Assembly (NCBI GenBank): GCA_963752965.1
Contig: CAVWAJ010000012.1
Coordinates: 62,001 to 126,000, forward strand
Origin: QHXW01 sp963752965
GTDB lineage: Bacteria > Acidobacteriota > Terriglobia > Bryobacterales > Bryobacteraceae
Length of the DNA: 64,000 nt
Reading direction: 5' to 3'
The notes under the pieces were generated by a model. It saw nothing but the letters and a program-made list of their open reading frames with translations. It was not told where the DNA came from and did not search any database. The position numbers and the translations under genes are program-made. Shown here in pieces: positions 49,969 through 59,355 of the stretch. Each line of letters opens with the position of its first letter. The stretch's first letter is position 1.

Positions 49969-51492
49969 GTGGTCAAAAGGACAACCGGGAAGATGGCCGT
50001 ATCCTTTCCATTTCCTAAAGGCAGGCCGCGACAGCTGGTGACCTTTGGCGTTTTGGCCGCCTGCACTACGGCACTTTACATCTGGCAACTGAACACCCTT
50101 TTCAGCTTTTTCGCTTTTGCGTTCCGCGATGCAGGCAGCAGCCTGATGTTAGTAAAGCTGATACAGGCGGGCCAAACGCCCGTGACTGACTTTGGTTATG
50201 CCTATGGCCTGTTATCCGTTTTGTTCTCACAAGTGTGGATGACGGTTTTCGGAATCAATCCGGCTGCCTTCGTAAGTGCCGAATACATCATCAGTTTGGT
50301 TTCCTGCTACTGGTTTGCACGGCTACTCACGGCCATCGATGGGGGATATGGCCATCTCCTGTTGCTGATTTGCCTGTGGCCGCTTGCGCTGCCAGTCACC
50401 GGCATCAGTCACACGCACGTTCTAGAGCCGGTTCTCTTGCTAGCTGCCTTGACCCTTCACGCAGAAGGTAAGCCGCGATGGGCACTGGTCGCCTGCACGA
50501 CGTGTCTGTTCGTCAAACCAAGCATGGCTTACTTCTACGGCCTGTGGCTGGTTGTCGAACTGATTGCGGAGACTCGCCCCTTGCGCATTGCCGCTTGGAA
50601 GCAGGTACTTCGCGCACTCGCACCGGCGGCGGTGATGGCCATCAGTATCGCCACTTGTCTAGGCGTATATTACGGCTGGCCGCCGTTGGCCGCTTCACTA
50701 ACCGGCAAAACAGGGCGAACGATTTATAGCATCAATCACTACGGCGTACTCGGTTACGGACACTCCTTTTTCTGGAACCCCGCCGCTACCTGGAAGTACT
50801 ACCTGGGTCAGCATGCCGGATTCTGGATCTTCTCCACACTTTCCCTCTTTGGCGTCGCTGCCGCCCTGATTACGTCACAAGCAACTAACCGTCGTTCACT
50901 CCGCCAAAATGACCGTCTCATTTGCTGCATTGCCTACTTACTATTGGCTTTCTACGTGTTGTTTTATGGCCCCCCGGAAAGCTGGATCTACTACCCCTTT
51001 CTATTAGTCATCTTTTGGATGCTGATCCTGGATTTCTGGCGCCTAAGATGGCTGTTGGCCATTGCCCTTCCGCTCTATCTCGCAAGCACGTTTGTCGTTT
51101 TCAAGATGCGTCTTCACGATTGGCGTACCAACGTTAGTTCTCCACTTACCAGAGGACTGCCCGCCGATCCTGAAGTCTTGTCCGAGTGGAGTACGATCCG
51201 CTCACTCGCTCAAAGCTCGCGTGTAGCAGTTCTTTCGTATGGGGGCGCCACAGCTATTTTGTTCCCCGACATGGAAACGGCTCCCCGGTTATTTCTCGAA
51301 CGAGGCCTAACGTCGCCACGAGAGATCAATGCCACGTTAGTCACGCTCCAACACGCAGACTATGTAGTGGTGCAAGTGGGAATGCCTTACCTGAACTATT
51401 TCGACTGGCCCGTCATCGGCGATGAATTACGGAAGTTCCACACCGTTAGCAAGTCGTCGCGGTTTACCGTTCTAAAACGAACGTCGCCCTAA
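49969..51492 (+). CDS. Polytopic membrane protein, GT-C-like, second of a pair
   Basis: A 507-residue protein with about 11 membrane helices. The first outer loop reads F-A-F-R-D-A-G-S-S-L-M-L-V-K-L-I-Q-A-G-Q-T-P-V-T-D-F-G-Y-A-Y-G, where the Asp residues and Y-G fit the loop of GT-C transferases. A C-terminal region of about 110 residues lies outside the membrane. GTG (49969) or ATG (49993) could start it. It follows the previous GT-C-like gene by 27 bases, and both probably serve one glycan or lipid modification path. Not assignable further. Confidence 0.7.
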   Translation: MVKRTTGKMAVSFPFPKGRPRQLVTFGVLAACTTALYIWQLNTLFSFFAFAFRDAGSSLMLVKLIQAGQTPVTDFGYAYGLLSVLFSQVWMTVFGINPAAFVSAEYIISLVSCYWFARLLTAIDGGYGHLLLLICLWPLALPVTGISHTHVLEPVLLLAALTLHAEGKPRWALVACTTCLFVKPSMAYFYGLWLVVELIAETRPLRIAAWKQVLRALAPAAVMAISIATCLGVYYGWPPLAASLTGKTGRTIYSINHYGVLGYGHSFFWNPAATWKYYLGQHAGFWIFSTLSLFGVAAALITSQATNRRSLRQNDRLICCIAYLLLAFYVLFYGPPESWIYYPFLLVIFWMLILDFWRLRWLLAIALPLYLASTFVVFKMRLHDWRTNVSSPLTRGLPADPEVLSEWSTIRSLAQSSRVAVLSYGGATAILFPDMETAPRLFLERGLTSPREINATLVTLQHADYVVVQVGMPYLNYFDWPVIGDELRKFHTVSKSSRFTVLKRTSP

Positions 51493-51538
51493 TTACCCAG
51501 CGCTCATTGAGAGCACGCAGCGTCGAATAGCCTCTCGA

Positions 51539-52861
51539 TCAACGGAATCTTGTCATCAGTTTACTGATCTGCCGCAGGTAGATGCCTTCCGCGGCGGGGT
51601 CGAGGTGGCTTGTCGCCGGCTCATAGCCTCCTTCCGCAAAGGCCTTCTGCTCGGGGAAATAGCCGACATAACCGTTGGTATAGCCCATCAGGAACGCGTG
51701 CGTGGCGGGGCACTCTGACTTCACGCGCTGGCCGATCGCATGGAACATCTCGCCGGGGAAAGTGACCCACATCAGGTCGCCCATGCGAATCGCGGTGGTT
51801 GGCGCATCCACGACGGTATTCTTGAAATCATCCATCAATTCGCGATACGCGCGCGGCAGCTTGACGTCCGCTGTTTCGATCTGGAGCGAAGCCGTCATGG
51901 ATTCCGGTTGCAGGCTCCGGTACACCCGGACTACTTCACGCCCAATTTCCTCCCCGAGCGCCCAGGTCACTTCAATGTTGTCCTGATAGCCGTCGAGTCC
52001 GCCGACGACTCGCGGATTGATGTCGCCCGCCGCGCCTTGCAGGTAGATGGCTCCCGCACCGTCAATCTGCCGCTCGAGATACGCTTGCATGCGCCCCATC
52101 CACTCGCCGGAGATTTTACTGTTGCGGCCGCCCAGCGATGTACCGTGGCAGGCATAGTTGATCATGGCCGCCAGAGGTTTTCCGTTCATAGAATCAACGC
52201 GCACCACGTCCACGGCATCATCAATCGAGCCGCCAGGATTTGCGCCGAGCCGCGTGACACCGGCAAATTCGTGAATGGTGACCGGCTGATCCGTCTTGGC
52301 TTTACCGAAGGTCTGGCTGCGGTCATTCTCGTCAAACGTGATGTAGGAATCGGTATCCTGTGGCCGCACCTGCCGCCGGTTCATCGCGATTCGCGAATGC
52401 CCCTGGCCGGCAGCAATCCGGACGGGTTGCAGGTTGGCTACTGCTTTCTGGACGGTCACGACCAGGGCCGTGCTGAATTCACGATCCCAGTTCGTTTCAC
52501 CCTTGGCAGCCGGGGAGGGCGCCGCATGATTGTGTGCATCGCCAAGCAAAATATTTTCGAAAGGGATGCCCGTGGCCGCGGAGACGCGCCTGCGAAACTC
52601 GTCCGTCTCGCGAATGATAATGACGTCTCCCTCGATAAAGGCCACCTTTTGTGAACCATCGTCGAACACCAGGCAGCGCACGTAGAGCTTGTCGTTGCCG
52701 TGAACGCCATCGGAAGGCGTGCCGCGCATATCGTAGCCCGCCATGTAGACCGGCTCGTGGGGCGTCACATCCGTTTTGGCGTACCCGGCTTTAATCGGCC
52801 CCGCGAATGCACACGGGCCCACGGACGCTGTATACAAAATGATTGACAGCAGTGATCTCAT
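51539..52861 (-). CDS. Neutral ceramidase-family hydrolase, exported
   Basis: Starting at M-R-S-L-L-S-I-I-L-Y-T-A-S-V it is 440 residues with a signal peptide ending A-F-A. The N-terminal ceramidase block is clear: G-Y-A-K-T-D-V-T-P-H-E-P-V-Y-M-A-G-Y, followed by I-L-L-G-D-A-H-N-H-A-A-P (a zinc-type H-N-H), M-I-N-Y-A-C-H-G-T-S-L-G and G-A-A-G-D-I-N-P-R. Metal ligands appear kept. Acidobacterial members are common and may act on lipids or other amides, not only ceramide. It is divergent from the MOSC gene, about 40 bases apart. Confidence 0.85.
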   Translation of the reverse strand: MRSLLSIILYTASVGPCAFAGPIKAGYAKTDVTPHEPVYMAGYDMRGTPSDGVHGNDKLYVRCLVFDDGSQKVAFIEGDVIIIRETDEFRRRVSAATGIPFENILLGDAHNHAAPSPAAKGETNWDREFSTALVVTVQKAVANLQPVRIAAGQGHSRIAMNRRQVRPQDTDSYITFDENDRSQTFGKAKTDQPVTIHEFAGVTRLGANPGGSIDDAVDVVRVDSMNGKPLAAMINYACHGTSLGGRNSKISGEWMGRMQAYLERQIDGAGAIYLQGAAGDINPRVVGGLDGYQDNIEVTWALGEEIGREVVRVYRSLQPESMTASLQIETADVKLPRAYRELMDDFKNTVVDAPTTAIRMGDLMWVTFPGEMFHAIGQRVKSECPATHAFLMGYTNGYVGYFPEQKAFAEGGYEPATSHLDPAAEGIYLRQISKLMTRFR

Positions 52862-52901
52862 GTAGCAAAGCATATATCAAGTGGTCGGCTAAAATACGGG
52901 G

Positions 52902-53546
52902 ATGCCCGGCGCGCGCGTCGTCTCGGTCAACGTCGGCACACCTCGAGAAGTCAGTGTTGGGGATCAATCGGTGATCACCGCCATCTTCAAGGTGCCGGTT
53001 GAGGGCAGGGTCGCGTTGCGCCGGAATAATCTGGAGGGCGACCGGCAGGCCGACCTAACGGTGCATGGCGGGCCTTACAAGGCGGTCTACCTCTATCCTT
53101 CCGAGCATTACCCCTACTGGGCCGAGCAGTTGCCGGGTGAAGTGCTTCCGTTCGGAATGTTTGGCGAAAACCTCACTACTGCCGGCCTGCGGGAGGAATC
53201 CGTGCGCATCGGGGACCAGTTCCGCATCGGTTCGGCCGTGCTACAGGTTACGCAGCCGCGCATGCCTTGCTACAAGCTCGGGACACGCTTCAACCGCCCC
53301 GACATGGTAAAACGATTCTGGCTGAGCGGCCGCTCAGGGATCTACTTCTCCGTTGTCGACGAAGGCGAACTCGGCGCGGGCGACACGATCGAACAAGCCG
53401 GCAGCGGGCCAGAGCCGATTACCGTGGCCGACGTCGTTCGCCTCTTCACCGGACAAGAGAAGGATCCCGAAAAACTGCAGCAGGCCATGAGAGCCCCTCT
53501 ATATGGAGGCTGGAAACAAGAGCTGGATGCACGGCGTCAGGATTGA
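52902..53546 (+). CDS. MOSC-domain protein (YiiM-like)
   Basis: A 214-residue protein with the MOSC fold: N-L-E-G-D-R-Q-A-D-L-T-V-H-G-G, then A-V-Y-L-Y-P-S-E-H-Y-P-Y-W, E-N-L-T-T-A-G and V-T-Q-P-R-M-P-C-Y-K-L-G, where the Cys of M-P-C is the likely molybdenum-cofactor ligand. YiiM relatives reduce N-hydroxylated compounds together with a reductase; no such partner is adjacent. Its C-terminal helix block, A-D-V-V-R-L-F, is the 3-alpha extension of YiiM. Start and length are as expected. Confidence 0.9.
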   Translation: MPGARVVSVNVGTPREVSVGDQSVITAIFKVPVEGRVALRRNNLEGDRQADLTVHGGPYKAVYLYPSEHYPYWAEQLPGEVLPFGMFGENLTTAGLREESVRIGDQFRIGSAVLQVTQPRMPCYKLGTRFNRPDMVKRFWLSGRSGIYFSVVDEGELGAGDTIEQAGSGPEPITVADVVRLFTGQEKDPEKLQQAMRAPLYGGWKQELDARRQD

Positions 53547-53815
53547 CATGGGCCGATTTGGCTGGCACGAATCGTGGCAAAAACGGACAATCCGTCCCAG
53601 AACCGGACAGTGGATCGCCACCGCAGCACCGTTTCCGTTCCCTCGCCAAAACGAGTAAGGTCCGGCATTCCCTGCTAACGCATCGCCGGAACAACATTCT
53701 TTCTCGCAGCCGAACTGTGGAAGGGGAATTGCCCTTGAACTACCCGTACGCTGCTCCAAGGTCAGTGCGCATCTCGGATTCACACTGAGCAGTTACCCTG
53801 GAATTCTTACTCAAC

Positions 53816-55723
53816 ATGAGCTACTTTCGGACCCTCTCGACGACCGCCCTCCTCTTGTTCGCAACTTTTGCCTGCGCGCAGACGCCGGAAGTCTCTATTG
53901 AAACTCCGAAGCCCATGCCTGTCGTCGGACCGCTGCTCCGGCCCTTCCATATAGAGCGCCGCGCTGTTTCACCAGCCAGGCTGTCCAATTCGCCTCGCCT
54001 GGAATCGCTCGTGCGCGGCGGAAACCTATATTTGTCGGTGCAGGACGTCATCGCGCTGGTCCTCGAAAACAATATCGACATCGCGATTCAGCGCTATGGG
54101 CCCATTCTCGCCCAAGAGGTTCTGCGGCGTGCCCAAGGGGGCGGCCTTCTCCGCAGCGTGGGGACTCCGATCTACCCCGGCCCGGTCAGCGTCAGCACGC
54201 TGGGTGTGAATGTGAGCGCCGTTGGCTTGGCGGAAAGCGGATCAGGCGTCAGCTCGGGCGGAGGAATCGTGGTGGGCTATGGAGCTCCGCCGCCCAATCT
54301 CGACCCTTTTTTTTACGCCAACGCGAATTTCCAGCACAGCAGCACGCCGCAAAGCAACACGCTGTTGAACCCGGTGCCAGCCCTGGTGAACAGCAGCCAG
54401 AGCTACACCATCGCCTATGGCCAGACGTTTACGACGGGAACCAGCGCACAGCTTGCCTTTAATAGTTACCGAAGCGCGGTCAACAGTCCTTCGCCAATCC
54501 TGAACCCGTACACGTATGGACTCCTGGATCTTTACATTACGCAAAACCTACTGCAAGGCTTTGGCGTCGCGGTCAACAATCGCTTCATCCGCGTGGCGAA
54601 AAACAACATGAAAGTGACAGACCTGCAAGTGAAGCGGCAGGTGATCACCACGGTTTCCGCCGTCTTGAATCTCTACTGGGACCTGGTGAGTTTCAACGAG
54701 GATCTGCGCATCAAAGAGCAAGCGCTCGCCACCGCAGAGAAACTCTATGAGGACAACAAGAAGCAGGTCGCGATCGGCACGCTGTCTGCCATTGAGATAA
54801 CCCGTGCCGCCGCCGAAGTATCTTCCGCCAAGGAAAGTCTGCTCATCGCACAAACCAACGTCGCGCAGCAGGAGACGGTTCTGAAGAATGCGCTGAGTAG
54901 GAACGGCATCGTCAGCCCGTGGCTGGACGATGTCCACATTGTCGCGCTCGAGCACATTCAAGTTCCCGAGAAAGAAGACCTCAAACCCATACCGGAACTG
55001 GTCCAGCAAGCGCTCGCCAAGCGGCCGGAGATCGAGCAGACCCGCATCAACATCGAGAGTACCCTCATCAACATCAAGGGATCGAAGAACGCACTGTTGC
55101 CCACCCTTTCGGCATTTGCCGAGTTCACCAACAACGCTCTAACGGGTGAGAACAATGCCTTAGCCAACGGCGCAAACGGCACACCCGACCCCTACTTCGT
55201 GGGAGGCTACAGCAACCTCCTCAGCCAAATCTTTCGCCGGAACTATCCCAACTACTCGGCTGGTTTTTCGCTGAACATTCCCTTCCGCAACCGGGCCGCG
55301 CAGGCGGACTATGTGGCTGACCAGCTCAATCTGCGGCAAGCTGAGCTGCAGCTTCAGCGCAGTGTCAGCCAGGTTCGCGTGGACGTAAAGAATGCTGTGA
55401 TCGGCTTACAGCAGGCCCGCGTCCGGTACGAAACGGCTGTTGCCACCCGCGTGCTGGCTCAACAGAATTTCGATGCGGAGCGGAAGAAGTTTCAATTCGG
55501 CACCTCGACCATCCCTCTCGTGGTGCAGGCGCAACGCGATCTCAACAACGACCAGAGCGCGGAGGTCCAATCCATGACGAACTACACGCACGCCAAAATC
55601 GCCTTCGACGAAGCCGTAGGACAGACCCTGGAAGAGAATCATATCTCGATGGAGGAGGCCACCTCGGGGAGGGTCGCCCGCACTTCGGCGATTCCGGATG
55701 TGAGCCCCAATCCGCAGAAGTGA
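53816..55723 (+). CDS. TolC-family outer-membrane efflux protein, first of a tandem pair
   Basis: A 635-residue TolC homologue with a signal peptide ending C-A-Q-T. The repeated outer-membrane-efflux blocks are visible: L-S-V-Q-D-V-I-A-L-V-L-E-N-N-I-D-I, then L-N-L-Y-W-D-L-V-S near 280 and a matching helical repeat in the C-terminal half. A large N-terminal insert rich in Gly, Ser and Pro (residues 90-200) precedes the barrel, a trait of acidobacterial members. TolC proteins form the exit duct of tripartite pumps. Here neither an RND transporter nor a membrane-fusion protein is adjacent. A possible signal box lies upstream but no firm promoter. Confidence 0.9.
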   Translation: MSYFRTLSTTALLLFATFACAQTPEVSIETPKPMPVVGPLLRPFHIERRAVSPARLSNSPRLESLVRGGNLYLSVQDVIALVLENNIDIAIQRYGPILAQEVLRRAQGGGLLRSVGTPIYPGPVSVSTLGVNVSAVGLAESGSGVSSGGGIVVGYGAPPPNLDPFFYANANFQHSSTPQSNTLLNPVPALVNSSQSYTIAYGQTFTTGTSAQLAFNSYRSAVNSPSPILNPYTYGLLDLYITQNLLQGFGVAVNNRFIRVAKNNMKVTDLQVKRQVITTVSAVLNLYWDLVSFNEDLRIKEQALATAEKLYEDNKKQVAIGTLSAIEITRAAAEVSSAKESLLIAQTNVAQQETVLKNALSRNGIVSPWLDDVHIVALEHIQVPEKEDLKPIPELVQQALAKRPEIEQTRINIESTLINIKGSKNALLPTLSAFAEFTNNALTGENNALANGANGTPDPYFVGGYSNLLSQIFRRNYPNYSAGFSLNIPFRNRAAQADYVADQLNLRQAELQLQRSVSQVRVDVKNAVIGLQQARVRYETAVATRVLAQQNFDAERKKFQFGTSTIPLVVQAQRDLNNDQSAEVQSMTNYTHAKIAFDEAVGQTLEENHISMEEATSGRVARTSAIPDVSPNPQK

Positions 55724-55740
55724 TCGGGAACTATCAGACC

Positions 55741-57642
55741 ATGAGAACACGCCCAACACTTGCGATCGCCGTTGCCTGGTCCTCCATGATTTCCCCGTCG
55801 CTCGCTCAGCAACAGGCGCTTGACGTGGAGAAACCACAGGCTCCGATCATCCTTCGCCCCTACCAGGCAGCAACCGTTCCCCCGGCTCGGCTGAAGAACT
55901 CGGCGCGCCTTCATGATCTGATTCGTGCGGGAAAACTGTATCTGACCGTGCAGGACGCGATTGCGCTGGCGATCGAAAATAATCTCGATCTCCAGGTGGA
56001 TCGTTACGGGCCTCTCGCCTCCCAATGGCTGCTGGAGCGCGCACAGGCGGGCGGACCTCTGCGCGGCGTCACCGCCGGAAACACGCTCGCCAACCAGGTT
56101 ACGAGCGGTCAGGGCGTGGCCGGGGCCGAGGTGGCCGCGGGCCTCGCCGGCGGCAGCGGAGGGGGTGGCGGTGGTGGCGGCGGTGCGGCAACCATCTCGC
56201 AGATTGGACCCATCACGCCGAACCTCGATCCGGTCTTCCAGAACGGGACTCTGTTTGCGCATTCCACCAGTCCTCAACCCAACACCACACTGAGTCAGAC
56301 TCCCGCCTTGGTCAGTACCACACACATCTACGACAATTCCGTAACGGAAGGGCTTGTCACGGGCGGCGTCGTGCAGGTGGTGGACAACGAGGAGTACCTC
56401 AAGCAGAACGCCCCCACCGATATCCTCAACCCAACGGTAGCGCCTGCGGTCGAGATCTACCTCCGGCATAATTTCCTGCAGGGGTTCGGCACCGGCGTCA
56501 ACAGCCGCTTTATCCGAGTCGCTGAAAAGAACATTGGCGCGGCTCAAGAGACCTTCCGTTCGCAGTTGCTCAACCTTGTGGCCAACGTTCTCAATCTCTA
56601 TTGGGACCTGGTGGGCGACAACGAGAACTTGAAAGCCAGCCAGCGTTCGCTGGAGATCGCGCAGAAGTTCTACAACAACACGAAACGGCAAATCGAGCTG
56701 AGCGCGCTCGCTAAAGTAGATATCTATCGCGCACAGGGCGAGTTGACAACCCGCCAGCAGGAGTTAGCCATCGCCCAGACGACCGTGCGTCAGCAGGAGA
56801 ACCTTCTGAAGAACGCTCTGAGCCGCAACGGATTGGAGGATCCGCTGGTTGACGCCGCTGAAGTCGTGCCATTGGACAGCATTCAGGTTCCTGCGGAGGA
56901 TAAACTGCCCCCTTTGCGCGACCTGGTCAGCAGAGCACTGGCGAAGAGGCCGGACGTTGCCCTCTCGAAAATTAGCGACGAAAGCGCGGAAATCTCGGCG
57001 CTGGGAACCGCCAACGGCGTGTTGCCGACTCTGCGGGGCGCCGCAGCGATCTACGACAGCGGCCTGGCCGGTACATCGAATCCGCAAGCGGGCGCCGGGC
57101 CAGCCGACCCTTACTACGTCGGTGGTTACGGCACGGCGCTGGGCCAGATCTTCCGCCACGACTTCCCCAGCGAGCAAGCGTCGATTACTTTTCAAGGCGC
57201 GGTCCACAACCGGATCGCCCAAGGGGACTACGGCGTGGAGCAGTTGCAATTGCGCCAGAGCGATCTCGCTACGCGCCGCACCATGAATCAATTGGTGGTA
57301 GATATCTCCAACCAGATGATTGCGCTGCGCCAGGCTCGCGCTCGGTATTCCACCGCCGTCGATACCCGGACGTTGCAGGAACAGTTGCTCGAAAAGGAGC
57401 AACGGAACTTCTCTCTGGGAAACTCTACAATCTACGCTGTGGTTATAGCACAGCGCAGTCTGGCCGCGGCCCGCATCGCGGAAGTTGCGGCGCTCACAAC
57501 ATTCAGCCGGGCGCGTGTCTCGCTCGACCAGGTACTCGGCGAAACCCTCGAGAAGAACAACGTGTCGGTCGGCGAAGCGCTGGAAGGCCGCGTGCCGCGG
57601 AAATCCAGCCTTCCCGAAACCGCTGCGGCTCCCGGGCGTTAA
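55741..57642 (+). CDS. TolC-family outer-membrane efflux protein, second of a tandem pair
   Basis: About 633 residues from the ATG at 55741 (a GTG at 55720 overlaps the previous stop). It is a clear paralogue of the preceding gene: L-T-V-Q-D-A-I-A-L-A-I-E-N-N-L-D-L, L-N-L-Y-W-D-L-V-G and L-K-N-A-L-S-R-N-G occur at matching places. Residues about 135-150 contain a run of glycines (G-G-S-G followed by nine more Gly). The duplication is old, as the two differ widely outside these blocks. The gene end overlaps the end of fetB by 4 bases. Confidence 0.9.
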   Translation: MRTRPTLAIAVAWSSMISPSLAQQQALDVEKPQAPIILRPYQAATVPPARLKNSARLHDLIRAGKLYLTVQDAIALAIENNLDLQVDRYGPLASQWLLERAQAGGPLRGVTAGNTLANQVTSGQGVAGAEVAAGLAGGSGGGGGGGGGAATISQIGPITPNLDPVFQNGTLFAHSTSPQPNTTLSQTPALVSTTHIYDNSVTEGLVTGGVVQVVDNEEYLKQNAPTDILNPTVAPAVEIYLRHNFLQGFGTGVNSRFIRVAEKNIGAAQETFRSQLLNLVANVLNLYWDLVGDNENLKASQRSLEIAQKFYNNTKRQIELSALAKVDIYRAQGELTTRQQELAIAQTTVRQQENLLKNALSRNGLEDPLVDAAEVVPLDSIQVPAEDKLPPLRDLVSRALAKRPDVALSKISDESAEISALGTANGVLPTLRGAAAIYDSGLAGTSNPQAGAGPADPYYVGGYGTALGQIFRHDFPSEQASITFQGAVHNRIAQGDYGVEQLQLRQSDLATRRTMNQLVVDISNQMIALRQARARYSTAVDTRTLQEQLLEKEQRNFSLGNSTIYAVVIAQRSLAAARIAEVAALTTFSRARVSLDQVLGETLEKNNVSVGEALEGRVPRKSSLPETAAAPGR

Positions 57643-58445
57643 TGCCGAATGCCCGATGGCAAACCCGGCCGAAGCATCAACTGTTCCGCCGGTGAGAATA
57701 CGCGCGCCCGAATGAGCCACGTGCTGACCAGCGCCGTCAGCCCCGATGACGCCAGAATCATCGCCAACACAACAAACTGGTAAATGGCGGCATAGAGCGG
57801 CCTGGCGCCGGACAACAGCATCCCCGCCATCAGCCCCGGTATCCACACGATCCCCAGCGACCGCAGAGAATCCACGGCGGGAATCAAGCTCGCCTCCATC
57901 GACGCGTGGCTGTAGCTCGCAACGCTCGTGGCGGAGTCGGCGCCCAGCGCCAGCGCTGTTTCAATTTCGCCCACATGGGCCAGCACGTCGGAGCGAAACC
58001 GGTTCAGTGCCAGGCTGTTGGTGTTCATGGCGTTCGCAATCATCATGCTGCCCACCGGCACGAGCGACGTGATCGGCGTATCGATCACCCCCAGCCAGAG
58101 CATCAGTGCGATCATTAATCCCACGCCGAATGCGATGGCGCACGTCGATACGGGAAATGCGCCGGGAATTCCGCTCGCCCTCTTGGCCGACGTCGCCCCC
58201 GCCGCCACAATCATGGCCGCAAGCAGCAGCCCACCGGTCCACTGCGGCCCGCGAAGCAGCAAAACCAGCACGGACCCGACCGCCACAATCTGTACAATCC
58301 CGCGCACGAGAGCGACCACCGTTTCCCGCTCCAGATGTATGTTTCGCTTTCGCGCCAGCAAGACGACGAGCATGGCGGCCAGCGCCGTCACCGCCGCCTG
58401 CGCCAGCCCGAGCTGCATCTGGTCATGCACTATCGCTTTGAGCAC
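57639..58445 (-). CDS. fetB: FetB-like ABC permease (UPF0014)
   Basis: A 268-residue permease with about seven helices, matching FetB/YbbM: G-A-T-S-A-K-R-A, then V-G-S-M-M-I-A-N-A-M-N-T-N-S-L-A-L-N-R and R-S-L-G-I-V-W-I-P-G-L-M-A-G-M-L-L-S-G. E. coli FetAB exports iron and eases peroxide stress. A GTG at 58445 is chosen because AGGAGG stands 6 bases before it; the start overlaps the end of fetA by 23 bases, implying coupled translation. Confidence 0.88.
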   Translation of the reverse strand: MLKAIVHDQMQLGLAQAAVTALAAMLVVLLARKRNIHLERETVVALVRGIVQIVAVGSVLVLLLRGPQWTGGLLLAAMIVAAGATSAKRASGIPGAFPVSTCAIAFGVGLMIALMLWLGVIDTPITSLVPVGSMMIANAMNTNSLALNRFRSDVLAHVGEIETALALGADSATSVASYSHASMEASLIPAVDSLRSLGIVWIPGLMAGMLLSGARPLYAAIYQFVVLAMILASSGLTALVSTWLIRARVFSPAEQLMLRPGLPSGIRH

Positions 58446-59199
58446 CGAGCACCTCCTTTGCGCTGCCGAATCGCACCGCGCGTCCGGATTCAATCACCAG
58501 CACACGGTCCGCAACGCGCGCCGCCTGCAACGCATCATGCGTCACCATCACGCAAGCCAGCCCATCCTGCTTGACGAGGCCGCAAACCAGCGCCTCGATG
58601 CCGGCTTTCGCTGCATCGTCCAATGCCGACGTGGGCTCGTCCAGGAGCAAAGCCATCGGCGCATTCGCAACCGCGCGCGCCACAGAAACCCGCTGGGCTT
58701 CGCCGCCCGAGAGCGGAGCCACCTCGCGGCCTTCGTAGCCCGGAAGCCCGACCTTGCTCAGCAGCCTGGCGATTTCGCTATCGGCCAGCTCTACTCCACG
58801 CTGGCGCGGCCCGAACCGAAGGTTGTCCGCAACTGTTCCGGGAAACAAGAAAGCCTGCTGCGTGACCATCCCCACCTTGCGCCGCAGGTCACGAGGCGGA
58901 ATCTCGCGATAGTCGTTCCCCTCCAGCAGCACCGTGCCGCTCGTCGGTTCATCCAGCCGGTTCAGCAAGCGGAGAAACGAAGTCTTCCCCGAACCGCTCG
59001 GGCCCGTCACCGCCAGAATCTCGCCGGCGTAAACCTGAGCGCTGATGTCACTGACCAGCGTCACCCCCGCCACCACCCGGCTCAACTGCCGAATGTCCAG
59101 CGTCGGGATCGCCTTGCCGCCTTGCGTGTCCAAAACCTTCACACTTCCGTACAGCTTACCCGATTGCCCGACTGCGCGCCGTAAAGCCTTTGCTTGCAT
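58423..59199 (-). CDS. fetA: FetA-like ABC transporter ATP-binding protein
   Basis: A 258-residue ATPase from M-Q-A-K-A-L-R-R-A-V. It has Walker A G-P-S-G-S-G-K-T, the Q-loop in G-M-V-T-Q-Q-A-F-L-F, the signature L-S-G-G-E-A-Q-R-V-S, Walker B A-L-L-L-D-E-P-T-S and the switch H in M-V-T-H-D. The first about 25 residues are an extra tail not seen in short family members, so an internal start is possible. It is first in the fetA-fetB operon, and its permease is translationally coupled. Together they probably export iron or a related metal. Confidence 0.9.
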   Translation of the reverse strand: MQAKALRRAVGQSGKLYGSVKVLDTQGGKAIPTLDIRQLSRVVAGVTLVSDISAQVYAGEILAVTGPSGSGKTSFLRLLNRLDEPTSGTVLLEGNDYREIPPRDLRRKVGMVTQQAFLFPGTVADNLRFGPRQRGVELADSEIARLLSKVGLPGYEGREVAPLSGGEAQRVSVARAVANAPMALLLDEPTSALDDAAKAGIEALVCGLVKQDGLACVMVTHDALQAARVADRVLVIESGRAVRFGSAKEVLGAQSDSA

Positions 59200-59355
59200 A
59201 GTCTCACGCAGCCCGCCGCGACAAGGGCAGAAATGAAACAAACGTGACTACGGGCCAGTCTTAAGAGTGCGCGAACGAATCGATGGGAATGGCGCAAGTT
59301 TTGCGAACGAATCCTATTCCGGCGCGTAATTCATTAGGAAAGAGAACCGGCCACC

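Noticed and set aside
53555..53580. TGGCACG...GTGGC as a sigma-54 promoter upstream of the TolC pair
   Set aside because: GG to GC spacing is 11 instead of 10 and the -12 element does not read TTGC, so it does not meet the consensus.
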